This document shows, piece after piece, positions 41,501 through 49,499 of a stretch of 64,000 bases of DNA. Every line of letters starts with the position of its first letter. The stretch's first letter is position 1. The notes below the pieces were generated by a model. The model was not told the origin of the DNA and made no database searches. It worked only from the letters and a program-made list of their open reading frames with translations. Origin of the DNA: Emydura subglobosa (lineage: Eukaryota; Chordata; Testudines; Chelidae); contig ML679962.1 in assembly GCA_007922225.1 (NCBI GenBank), forward strand, positions 35,447,563 to 35,511,562, in the 5' to 3' direction. Position numbers and translations under genes: made by a program.

Positions 41501-44191
41501 TGGGTAGAATAACGCTCTTGCTCAAACACTATCTGCAAGCAATACACAACATCAAGGACTGAATAATCAACTTCTCTCTCTGAACATTCATTTCTAAACC
41601 CTTCTGCCAGTTCCTCCTTCTCCCCCAAACATACAAACACTCGTTTTCCTGGCTTTCTTGGCCCTCGGCCTGCGTCCCTGGAATTCAGTCGGGCTATATA
41701 AAGCAATACATCATAGCAATGATTTGCAGAACACATTTAACAAATGAGACTTACTCATAACTGATAAGCAGAGCACTTAGCACAGGATGTGTGTTTCTCT
41801 GTCCAGGGAGCGTGTACAAATGTGATAAACCTTTATACAGGAATTCAAAGTTTGGTCTCTAAAAATTAATAGGGAAACTGTGTTTAAACTTTATTAACCT
41901 GTTTGCCATTCAGGAAGATGAGACCTTAACCTACTAACCTTCTGTTGGGATGTTGGATACATTGCTGAGAGAGTCTTAGTTCTTTCATTGGCCCAACTTC
42001 TGGTGGCAGAAGAGACAAGCTTTTGAGCTTCAGAGAGCTCTTCTGCAACTAGTAACCAAGTTCACTGGGCAGTGGGGTCTAGGTGGTGCATTGCCAGAGC
42101 GGCTGGGAACTGAATACCGAGCTGAAGATGGCTCGTTTCTGGAGCTGCTTTAGGAAAATCAGCGCAGCTGCTCCCAGTGAAGTCTGAGCTCTTGGAAGAG
42201 TCACCAGAAGAGGATTACAAGTGTCATTGCAGCTCTTAATGGATCCTGAAGACGAGCTCCGTGAAACTCAAAAGCTTCCACCAACAGAAGTTGGTCCAAT
42301 AAAAGCTATTACCTCACCCGCCCTGTCCTGGGGCCCACACGGCTATCACAACGCTGCAAACAGTATTCTCAGTGGACATGCAAAGAAAACATCCTCAGCT
42401 AGTGTCAATCTATGTAGCTTCAAGGACTGCATGGAGCTGTGCTGCTGTGCACAGAGAGAGGATCTGGCTGACATGGGTCTGATCTCAGTTCCTGCACTCT
42501 GCATCCCTTCGTGCAATGCCCCCTGGTTTGCTATAATCTGCAAAGGTGCCACAAGAAAACACTTCCAAGGACGGACCCTTCCCTTAATCCATGATGAGGC
42601 ATGAAATGAACAGCTCCTCTTGTCAAAGGGGGTTGCGGGCTGGTGGTACATACCCCTTGCACACCAGAAAGAGAGAGAAAAGAAACACTAAAGGTTCATT
42701 TATGCAAGGAGATTAGCCAAGAGCTGCATTCTCCCATTTAAAAGCTTTAGTGAGTGTGACTCTTACCCAGCACAATCTACAAACTACCATGTTGAGAAAC
42801 TAGAGGTGTTTTTATTAAGACAGGAGCTACTGTGAGTTCCTCATGCGTTTTGCACTATCCATCGGTGTGGCCCCCTCACCACAGAATCTGAGCATCCTCA
42901 CAACACCTCTCTGAGGTCGGGACGTGCTGGTAACCCGGTTTTACAGATGGGGATGTGGGGTGGAGTGATTAAGGCCACAATCCTGCAAACGCTGAACCAT
43001 GCCCTTAACTTTCTGCCTGTCAGGAGCTCCACTGATGCTAATAAGGCTCCTGACACCACAGGCACTTACAGAAGCAGGACCTAAGCCAAGTGCTCATGGT
43101 CACACAGAGAATCTGTGGCAGAGCAGAAAATTGAAGCTTGATCTCCTGAGTCCCAGTCCAGCGTCTTACCCACAAGACCAGTAAGAAGACGCTGCCATAC
43201 AGTACAATACATGTGGCATACTTGGTGGCCATCTTCACTCTTGTGTGTGTGTTTTAATAAGAAATCGATAGTTAACAAAATATAAATGTCTTACGACAAT
43301 CTAAATTAAATGAGTGGTTATATTAACTCTTAAAGTGATGCCACATACATTAATTTTTACTGCTAATGCCAAAAATTAGAAGTACCAATACTGCGTTCTG
43401 TAGGAACAGTGTACTATAGACACGTACATTGCACAAAAAACACCTGAGAAGCTGGGCGTGAGCTGGGCTACATTCTATCCCTTGCCCCTCTAATTTTGTC
43501 ATGTGTTCTCATCAACTTAACTCTTAAAGGCCAGGAACTCCACTTGTTCCATGTGTGCCGTTCAGCTTGGTGTCTACAGGAGCTGTGCTACAAATGGAGG
43601 ATACACTATGCCCCCCAGAATAGACCCACTCTATACCCACCCTTGCAGTGAGCTTCAGAATGGTAAAGTGATCGCCATTTTTAGTTTGTGGGTGTAACAA
43701 TGTGCTGGCCCATTAAAACAAAACAACCCAACCCGTTAACTTGAGGATCTTGTTAAAATGTCTAACACCCATCAAAATCCCAAAGCTGTCAGTACGTTTA
43801 GGTAGGGCAATTTCAGTGACTTCCTCAGATCAGACTGTAAGCCATGAAATATTGGTATGCTACGGGATACACACAAAACATGCTTGCGTAATTCCCATCA
43901 ATGTACATGGGAGAGAGAACCCTACTCTTGCTCAAAAGAGCTTACTCAACAATATCTTTGGCTACACAGAGCAATAACTTCTATTGTTACAATCCCACAT
44001 GGCTAGCATTAATTACAGCTTACCAGTTGTTCAAACCACTAAGAATGTAGTAAATAAAGAATCACTTTTATGATACAATATCCTGCAACCAAAACACACT
44101 GCACAATATAAAGGTATTTTAAACACAGGACTGGCACTTATTAAACAAGCTACGATATTTCCATTTTACCTGAATGTCTGTGGTAAGCCAT
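29217..44191 (-). CDS. FHL1: Four and a half LIM domains protein 1
   Basis: Canonical coding exons on the - strand are 34753-34598, 33235-33058, 32305-32136, 31503-31317 and 29371-29217. All have GT/AG borders and compatible phases and give 281 residues; human FHL1 has 280. The protein begins [20 protein letters not shown]. It shows an N-terminal half-LIM zinc finger (C7, C10, C28, C31) and four full LIM domains with the Cys/His spacing of double zinc fingers. FHL1 is a scaffold of striated muscle (sarcomere, titin N2B, focal adhesions and nucleus); this is known from mammals. A sixth, upstream coding exon at 44170-44191 adds 16 residues in an extended isoform. The 3' neighbour is convergent MAP7D3. 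Confidence 0.97.
29372..31316 (-). other. FHL1 intron before last exon
   Basis: About 1.9 kb with no exon seen. An old repeat lies at 30,495-30,600 and GC-rich short imperfect duplications at 30,240-30,375. The rest is unassigned. Confidence 0.6.
30495..30600 (-). repeat. Old amniote interspersed repeat fragment
   Basis: GTGGGCCCCATCGTGCTAGG followed by TGCTGTATGG and AGTTCCTGCCCCCCAAAGAG resembles a common amniote repeat end (ccattgtgctaggcactgtac ... gtccctgccccaaagagctt). It is diverged. Its relation to the 'tacagcgcctagcacaatg' repeats at 52.9 and 54.1 kb is by type only. Confidence 0.5.
31317..31503 (-). CDS. FHL1: FHL1 coding exon (LIM3 and start of LIM4)
   Basis: The acceptor on the - strand is CTCCTAG before GCC and the donor is GTATGT. 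It encodes [20 protein letters not shown] then [20 protein letters not shown] and [20 protein letters not shown]. It is near identical to human FHL1 through the LIM3 zinc ligands. It enters in phase 0 and leaves in phase 1. Confidence 0.97.
32136..32305 (-). CDS. FHL1: FHL1 coding exon (LIM2)
   Basis: The acceptor on the - strand is TTGCAG before GAGACC and the donor is GTAAGT. It encodes [20 protein letters not shown] then [20 protein letters not shown] and [16 protein letters not shown]. It holds the second zinc finger of LIM2 and starts LIM3. Confidence 0.97.
33058..33235 (-). CDS. FHL1: FHL1 coding exon (LIM1 and start of LIM2)
   Basis: The acceptor on the - strand is CCTAG before GAACTG and the donor is GTATTG. 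It encodes [20 protein letters not shown] through [10 protein letters not shown] and [12 protein letters not shown]. The W-H-D-x-C-F-R-C-x-K-C ligands of LIM1 are intact. It leaves in phase 1. Confidence 0.97.
34578..34590. repeat. 13-base G (C on coding strand) run beside an FHL1 splice donor
   Basis: Thirteen uninterrupted G bases on the + strand lie at intron positions +8 to +20 of the FHL1 donor at 34,597. Such runs are unstable in length and prone to sequencing error. Confidence 0.9.
34598..34779 (-). CDS. FHL1: FHL1 first canonical coding exon, with in-frame upstream extension
   Basis: The canonical ATG is at 34,753-34,751 (- strand) and gives [10 protein letters not shown]..., ending at donor GTATGG. 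Upstream of the ATG the frame stays open for GPSSYTVGT back to an acceptor CCGGCAG, so the exon's outer edge is 34,779. A second AG 10 bp further in would put the edge at 34,769 and supply only 5' UTR. The outer acceptor keeps frame with the exon at 44,170-44,191. A 13-base C run begins 8 nt after the start of the intron on the coding strand. Confidence 0.93.
34940..35460. promoter_or_regulatory. CpG-rich block, possible CpG island
   Basis: CpG dinucleotides are dense here, for example GCGGAGAGCGGGGGGCCAGC, CCGTCCACGCCACCGCACGT and AGCGACGGGAGCGACAGCAA, against CpG-poor surroundings. It lies about 0.2-0.7 kb upstream of the canonical FHL1 ATG exon and could be an internal promoter. No TATA or Inr was identified. 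Confidence 0.5.
35555..35712. repeat. GT/GA microsatellites with a perfect 38 bp tandem duplication
   Basis: A (GT)n run passes into (GA)n and GATGACTGGCTTGTTGCT. The 38 bp at 35,573-35,610 is repeated exactly at 35,611-35,648. A G-run and another (TG)n follow at 35,676-35,710. Confidence 0.92.
36585..36615 (+). repeat. G-run cluster, potential G-quadruplex
   Basis: GTGGGGGGGGAGGGGAGGGG followed by further uninterrupted Gs has at least four runs of three or more G on the + strand with one-base spacers. Confidence 0.85.
38380..38456. repeat. Short palindromic old interspersed repeat
   Basis: AAGGGCCTGAATCCTGGTCC at the left end is mirrored by GGGAGCGGAAGCAGGCCCTT at the right end. The inner parts (CACTGAGGTCA, TTTCAGCGGGA) pair too. 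This belongs to the 'gggcctgatcc...tgaagtcaatgg' type seen across amniotes; a related piece is at 46,170-46,235. Confidence 0.6.
40938..41093 (+). repeat. Inverted duplication, left copy
   Basis: This 156 bp segment is the near-exact reverse complement of 42,076-42,229, with roughly ten differences by eye. Landmarks are CTTCCAAGAGCTCAGACTTC and CCGCTCTGGCAATGCACCAC. I do not recognise it as a named repeat. Confidence 0.85.
41950..42365. mobile_element. Two opposed pieces of a SINE-like repeat around an inserted segment
   Basis: The left piece, read on the - strand, contains CTCTGAAGCTCAAAAGCTTG and CACCAGAAGTTGGGCCAATG. The right piece on the + strand contains GTGAAACTCAAAAGCTTCCA and CAACAGAAGTTGGTCCAATAAAAG, then CACACGGCTATCACAACGCT. 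They are the same dispersed family in opposite orientations, about 180 bp apart. Confidence 0.75.
42076..42229 (-). repeat. Inverted duplication, right copy
   Basis: This is the reverse-orientation copy of 40,938-41,093. It sits between two opposed pieces of a SINE-like repeat (41,950-42,060 and 42,235-42,365). Confidence 0.85.
42880..43190 (-). mobile_element. MIR-like SINE, antisense, split by another old repeat
   Basis: On the - strand, 43,190-43,090 reads as a MIR tRNA-like start (GACTGGGACTCAGGAGATCA ... CTGCTCTGCCACAGATTCTC). The region 42,955-42,885 holds the MIR second half (GTAAAACCGGGTTACCAG ... GAGAGGTGTTGTGAGGAT). The ~130 bp between (CAATCCTGCAAACGCTGAAC ... CACTTACAGAAGCAGGAC) looks like a separate palindromic insertion. 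Confidence 0.65.
44170..44191 (-). CDS. FHL1: FHL1 alternative first coding exon (extended isoform)
   Basis: On the - strand the sequence reads ATG GCT TAC CAC AGA CAT TCA G and then donor GTAAAA. This encodes MAYHRHS plus the first base of Gly. Spliced to the acceptor at 34,779 it continues GPSSYTVGT into the canonical Met, adding 16 residues: [16 protein letters not shown]. The extended human FHL1 isoform begins MASHRHSGPSSYKVGT (from memory), so 14 of 16 residues agree. The match of both sequence and splice phase makes chance unlikely. The exon continues 5' as UTR to about 44,250. Confidence 0.9.
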
Positions 44192-44345
44192 TATTGCGGG
44201 AACAAATTCACAGGCAGCTCCCTAGACAGCAGAGTTCAGAGTTTCTCGGCTGATAAGAATGTGTCTCGTTTGATAAAATATATTTAAGGGGAGGCTATTA
44301 ATACAGAAAGAGCCAGCAGCAGTTGTCCACACCCCTCCCCAGAGA
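44192..44345 (-). promoter_or_regulatory. FHL1: Candidate promoter and 5' UTR of the FHL1 extended isoform
   Basis: On the - strand, a CACCC/KLF-like G-rich block (44,326-44,340), an E-box CAACTG (44,325-44,320), a MEF2-like GTATTAATAG (44,304-44,295, one base from consensus) and a TATA-like TTAAATATATTTTA (44,287-44,274) precede the ATG by about 80-150 bp. This order fits a muscle-type core promoter. The start site near 44,250 is inferred. Confidence 0.5.
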
Positions 44346-45039
44346 TCACAGCATTAATCCCACTCCAAAATTCTTACCATTTTAGGTGATCCAAGGGAGA
44401 AGAATAGGATCTGGTGAAAGTACCATGGACAACATATAAATACCTGCACAACTACTTCAGCATCCAAATTAGTTTTAAAGGCAGAGAGGCACTGCAGGAA
44501 CTTGACCTCTCTGCTAAAGTACAATTTGGCCTTGGCTTTAGAAGTAACTTACAACTGTTACAACTTGTTAACCTAATGTACGGACCCAAATGGTTTGGGG
44601 CTGCGCTGTCTCAGTTACACTAATTCTGAGCTGTTCATCATTAAAAAAGGCTGACTGCAACATATTCAGGGTCCAGTTAAAAAAATGAATGAGTGAGGGG
44701 CTGCAGAGCATTCTTAGGTCCCCACCAGCTCTGCCAGGTAGAAGGGAAAACCGGTAAGGCATGCCAGAACTCAAGGCCTCTTGACAGTGATTAGGGCACA
44801 TATAGGGGGGATTTATATGCCCTGAAGATTTACTTCTGGTATTTAACATCCTGCATGGCTCATTGCAATTGGTTTTCACAGCCAGAGCTGAGACTGGCCT
44901 GCTATTGTCTTTATAAACTCCATTTCCTCAACTTTTTCCCACTTATTTACTATGTGAAGGGCAGGAAACTACATCAATGGAAGCCCTAACACTCTAGGAA
45001 CAGGGTTTTGTTCCCAGACAGGGCAGACAGGGTGATCAG

Positions 45040-45200
45040 CAGCCTGAGTCCAGGGCTGGAAGCCAGGAACTCCTGAATTCTAATCCTGTCTACGACACTG
45101 ACTCACTGCGGGGCCGTGGGAAAGTCTGTTAACCTCCCAAGCTCAACTTTCGCCTCTCACCTACTCAGAGGAGGCTGTGAGTATCAGTGAGCTAGTGTTT
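45040..45200 (+). mobile_element. MIR-like SINE
   Basis: GCTGGAAGCCAGGAACTCCT followed by GAATTCTAATCCTGTCTACG and GTGGGAAAGTCTGTTAACCT follows the MIR consensus (gagccaggactcctgggttc ... ctctgccactgac ... gggcaagtcacttaacct). Confidence 0.7.
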
Positions 45201-45895
45201 GCGATTCTTCTCAACAAGGCCCATCTCTGTGGCATCTGCATTTTGCACAGCCATTGGAATGTAACACGTGACGTATCATCATGGGTATTGTCAGGTGTGC
45301 TGCAAATATCTGGAAATCTCCTATTTTGACTACAGGAAGATTGGCAAAGCACCACAGTAATCCATATAATATTAGCACGACTCAGTTCTCCTCTGCGGGG
45401 AGCTTCCATGCAGCAAAGACACAGCACCACAACCGTGATTTACAGCAAAAAGTTTCCCAAGACTGCTCGAAATGACTATGTTTGAAAACATTCATTTCCA
45501 GACTGGCCAAAAAGAGCAGCTCCATTTATTTGGCAGATTGTTCGTAAGAAACGAAAATGCTTTGGCTAAGAAAACTCTCCCGGTCAACTCTAGCAAATTG
45601 TTCTCGTGGTTCATGAGGCCACAGGAATCAGAACTGGCATTTTTACTGAGCCACTGTCCTTACATCTGAACTGTGTAATGTTTACAGACATATCAGATCT
45701 TTTTGGCAATGTGTGTGGTGTTTATACAGATAACCATTCTTGTTACTGTTCAGTAACTCTCCAGCACACCAGTCACCCTATGGTATGTGAGTGCTGGTGG
45801 TTCTCACCGCATTACAGTTGAGTTACTTTCAGCTGCCCTAAAATATCCTCTGTAATTCCAAACAGATTTGATATTCTTCATTTCCTGGCGTAAAG

Positions 45896-45930
45896 AGCTG
45901 TGTAACATTCCTGTGCAGTGTTACACAGCT
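45896..45930. repeat. Short perfect hairpin
   Basis: AGCTGTGTAACA (45,896-45,907) and TGTTACACAGCT (45,919-45,930) are exact reverse complements with an 11-base loop. No gene context explains it. Confidence 0.85.
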
Positions 45931-46534
45931 AACACGTTCCACCCCAGAGATGGCTGCATTTCAATGGGAGTAATGAGATTCACGGATGGGAAGGAACAAG
46001 CACTATGTAAACATGTAGGTGTTCTGGGGATATACTAGAGAGAAAAAGAGTCACTGCGCGGGTGTGAGTGTAATTCACACACACAGAGCCGCGTCACACA
46101 CACAGTAGAGAGGGAGAACAGGAGAAACAGGGAGAAAGGAGCTGGCAGAGGTTCAGAGAATAGAATGGGGGGAATCCCGGCCCCACCGAAGTCAGTGGGA
46201 GTTTTGTCATTCACTTCAACAGGCCTGAGGATTTCATCCCAGGAGTGTAGTTTGCAAGACAGTATGTAAAAGTAAGTCCATAAATTTAAAGTCCTCGCCA
46301 TGTGACAGAGAGGAGACCCGGACCTGGAAGGGGCAGAGTGAGGGCAGCTGGGCCAGCCTCAGCGGTGCTCAGTACAACCCAAGCAGCAAATCTGAGGGAT
46401 GGGGGACCCGTGACCCCACATGGTCCCACCACCCCAGCCCGGTTGCCTCTGCTGTGGCACAATACAGGACAACATGGTCTGGAGGTGGCGTCGCTGTTTT
46501 CCTGGTTGGTAGTCCTAGTATAAATGGGCTACAG

Positions 46535-46867
46535 CCAACACAATGAAACTCAGCCAAGACAAATGTTAGGTGCTGCACTCAGGGAAGAGAAACCAAATGC
46601 ACAAATACAGAATGGGGGATCACTGGCTTAGCAGCAGCACTGCTGAGAAGGATCTGGGCATGTTTAGTTTGGAAGAGGAGACTAATCTGGGCCATGATGG
46701 TGCTGTGCAAATACTGCCAAAGGCTGCCATAAAAAAGATGGAGAAAAGTTGTTCTCTCTTGCCACAGAGGGTAGGACAAGCGTCAATGGGTTCAAATTAC
46801 AGCCGATTTAGACTACAACTGTAAAAACAGCAGGACAAGGGAACAAACTGCCTAGGGAGGTTGTGGA
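46535..46867 (+). mobile_element. CR1 LINE fragment, left part
   Basis: The + strand frame contains VLHSGKRNQMHKYRMGDHWL and SSSTAEKDLG, a typical CR1 RT C-terminal segment. After an internal deletion it continues to the conserved AGGGAGGTTGTGGA motif at 46,854-46,867. The same element resumes at 48,011, after the retrocopy. Confidence 0.8.
46853..46867. repeat. Target-site duplication, left copy
   Basis: TAGGGAGGTTGTGGA occurs here and again at 47,996-48,010, exactly at the two edges of the retrocopy. Confidence 0.8.
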
Positions 46868-47995
46868 GGGGCAGGGCGGGGCGGCCTAACCAGCAGCAGC
46901 ATGGGATGGCCCGCTTGGTGCATGCTCCGCAGAGCTGTTACATGCTGCTCGCAGAAGCTGCTTCTCCAATCCTGCCACCACCGCGTGCTCAGGGGCAGCC
47001 ACCGCCGCCTCCTTCTCCTCTTCCTCCTCCATGATGCCCAGCGTTCAGTTCTCGCCCACCCCCGCAGCCTGTCCGACGAGCCGCTGGCCGTCACTCTGCA
47101 GGGGCTTTGCCCGCAGCAGGAGGTCACTCTTTGCACGTCCCTGCAGGACGAGACGGGCGAGCTCTTCCAGTCCTGCGCCCGCTACCAGGCGGAGAGCGGC
47201 GGGGAGCTGGATCTCACCCACTGCCCGGCACTACCGGGAGGCAGCGTCTCCGGTCTGGAGCCCATGGTGCTGCTCTGGACCCTTCAGGTGACTGGTGAAG
47301 CGGGATGTGCAGTGCCCCCTCTGCCTGGAGCTGGAGGTGTTCGAGGGCCACGGACCCCCTCCCCAGTCAGCTGCTGGCCTGGGGTGTCCATGAGCGGGGC
47401 TTCCTGGCGGACGGCATGAGGAGGATCCTGGTGCGAGCAGGGAGATCCGGGCCACGCTCTCCTGCCTCCCGGAGATGGTCCCTTTCCTGGAATCATTGAC
47501 ATATATGGTACTGGAGGGGGGGTTCCCTGTATATAGGGCAAACCAGCTAGCCAATCATGGCTTTGCCACTCTGGCTCTGGCTTACTATGGCTATGAAGAT
47601 CTCCCCAAAGATATGAAGGAATTCCATCTCGAGTATTCTGAGGAAGCTGTGAACTACATGCTGCCACACGCACAGCTTGCTGCTGGACCTTAGGGGACCA
47701 GGAGTTCTTCTGTTTTCTCAATCCAGGGGATGTGACGCACTTCCAAGTCACGCCCCACCCGTCGAGGACAAGTGCGCAGCAGAGTTAACTTTCAGCCTAC
47801 CTTGTGAGGATTCAGCCATTCCATATGATGCTCATTATCGTCTCATGACTTGGATGATAGGAAACTGAACTGAAACATTGTCAGTCTATTGCTTCTGAAT
47901 TAAATTCACTTAAATTGTTTGTTGGTTTAACAAGTTTCAAAATCCAGTGCCTTGCAAATCCAAGCTAAAATTGATTGACTGTAAGACCAACTTAG
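46868..47995 (+). pseudogene. Retrocopy of an acyl-CoA thioesterase (ACOT/BAAT family), decayed
   Basis: Broken + strand frames follow the type I acyl-CoA thioesterase / bile-acid-CoA:amino-acid N-acyltransferase family in order. The N-terminal domain reads SLSDEPLAVTLQGLCPQQEV, SLQDETGELFQSCARYQAES and GLEPMVLLWTL (47,070-47,285). After a frameshift comes a VKRDVQCPL-like piece (47,297-), then PFPGIIDIYGTGGG across another shift (about 47,475-47,520), and RANQLANHGFATLALAYYGY, EDLPKDMKEFHLEYSEEAVN (47,535-47,670). Parts that lie in separate exons in the parent genes are contiguous. Later parts, including the rest of the hydrolase domain, are lost or unrecognisable. It is flanked by a 15 bp target-site duplication and has no poly(A) tail. 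Confidence 0.78.
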
Positions 47996-48010
47996 TAGGG
48001 AGGTTGTGGA
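47996..48010. repeat. Target-site duplication, right copy
   Basis: An identical 15 bp TAGGGAGGTTGTGGA, after which the host CR1 continues with AACTCCTTCACTGGAGG. Confidence 0.8.
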
Positions 48011-48145
48011 AACTCCTTCACTGGAGGTTTTCAAAATGAGCCTGGGATAGCCATCTGTCTTGGACGGTTTAGACACAACAAATCCTGCATCTTGGCAAGG
48101 GACTAGACTAGATGATTCTTGTGTATAATTCTATAAACTTATGCA
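48011..48145 (+). mobile_element. CR1 LINE fragment, right part (3' end)
   Basis: AACTCCTTCACTGGAGGTTT then GGACTAGACTAGATGATTCT and ATAATTCTATAAACTTATG is the CR1 3' end. It reads on directly from the left CR1 part once the retrocopy and one duplication copy are removed. Confidence 0.82.
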
Positions 48146-49499
48146 ATTTCCCAGTTCACTCCAGACCATTTACTGCTATTCTGGTATCTTTCCGGTATTA
48201 TTATTATTGTTACGTATATTATGATAGAGCCCAGAAGGCCACATTGTACCAAGCATAGTACAACACACAGGGAGACACTGGAGTTTACACTGAAAAGTGG
48301 AGAAACCAGCCCAATCCGAGTTCCCTATCGATCCAGCCAGGAGAATCAAGTACCAGCAGAATTTCAAAGGGCAGTGGACGCAGGTCCTTACACCTCCAGC
48401 AATCAGGAGCAGGAATTCATATTACAGGCGTTCTGAGTTAAGCTTCAATCCCGGGCACTTCTTTCTTCTTCTGTGTATTAATCCTGTCTTCCTGAATTCA
48501 GGAAGAGTTGAAACTGTAGCATGAGGCACTGGACCGCTGGCGACGGGATGAGGAGTTGAGCTGCGCCTTTGTATGTTTACGTTGATAGAGTTCTTTATTT
48601 TTTCAACTAATACAGAAATCACCCAAGGAGACATTCCCCCAAAAGTTAACGTTTTATCAGCGGGGTAGCTGTTGAGTAGGCAGCATGGTTAAGGTAGTGT
48701 GTCATGTACCTGAATATACAGTGATTGAACATTGTGTTTTCCAGAGTATTTTCTTGACCTGAATGATCCTGCCAGAAAAGGTCTGGGCAGTTTCAGCCTT
48801 CTCACATGTCCTTCTGTCACTCGACAAGGCAGAAACAGCCACTTAAATAGAGCCAGTAGATAGCCAGGCATTGATGAACTATTAGTCACCAGCATTGGAG
48901 ACAACTGAGCAGCAATAAATATAGAGGTGGGAGAACATCCTGCCTACATTGCAGAATAATATTTTACTTTAAAGCTTCCGTGTATGTTGACTGCACCACA
49001 CACAGAACTGTGAAGTGACTGGAAAACAAATTAAGGGCTCCTGGATGAATGCAGATTCCTCCAATTACATATTGTCCCAGAACCGTTTCTCTTCCCTCCA
49101 GCTGGGGTTTGGAATTCTGGTCCCTGATTTGGAGCCAGGGTGGCTTGCTGCCAGCTGTGACAGGAGAGGACAGATGCAGTAAAGATGCCCGAGGGTCGTC
49201 AGTTCAGACAGTGAACATTTAAGAGGGAGTTTAGGGCTTAACATTACACGTCTTTATTTAATGTATCGGGGCCCACCCACAGTGCCAGGGGCCTTCCAAA
49301 ATGTCCTCACAGGATTTAAACAAAAAAATGTATCCATACAGCGTTTTTATTCAAATAGCCAATTCCACAAAGGTCAATTTATACTCGCCCACAAGAGGAC
49401 ACGCACCTTTCCGCTGAAGATATTCTGGGACCCCTCGGAAACATCCCTTCAGTTTTCAGCCCTTCCCTCACGTCCCGTTCATGACTGCCATGAAAGATG

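Larger units (their letters stand above)
34780..44169 (-). other. FHL1 intron 1 (extended isoform)
   Basis: About 9.4 kb lies between the alternative first exon and the canonical first coding exon. It contains a CpG-rich block (34.94-35.46 kb), GT/GA microsatellites (35.55-35.71 kb), G-runs (36.58-36.61 kb), a palindromic old repeat (38.38 kb), an inverted duplication (40.94/42.08 kb), paired inverted SINE pieces (41.95/42.24 kb) and a split MIR (42.88-43.19 kb). I see no further coding exon. The GC-rich open frames at 35-40 kb lack recognisable domains. Confidence 0.65.
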
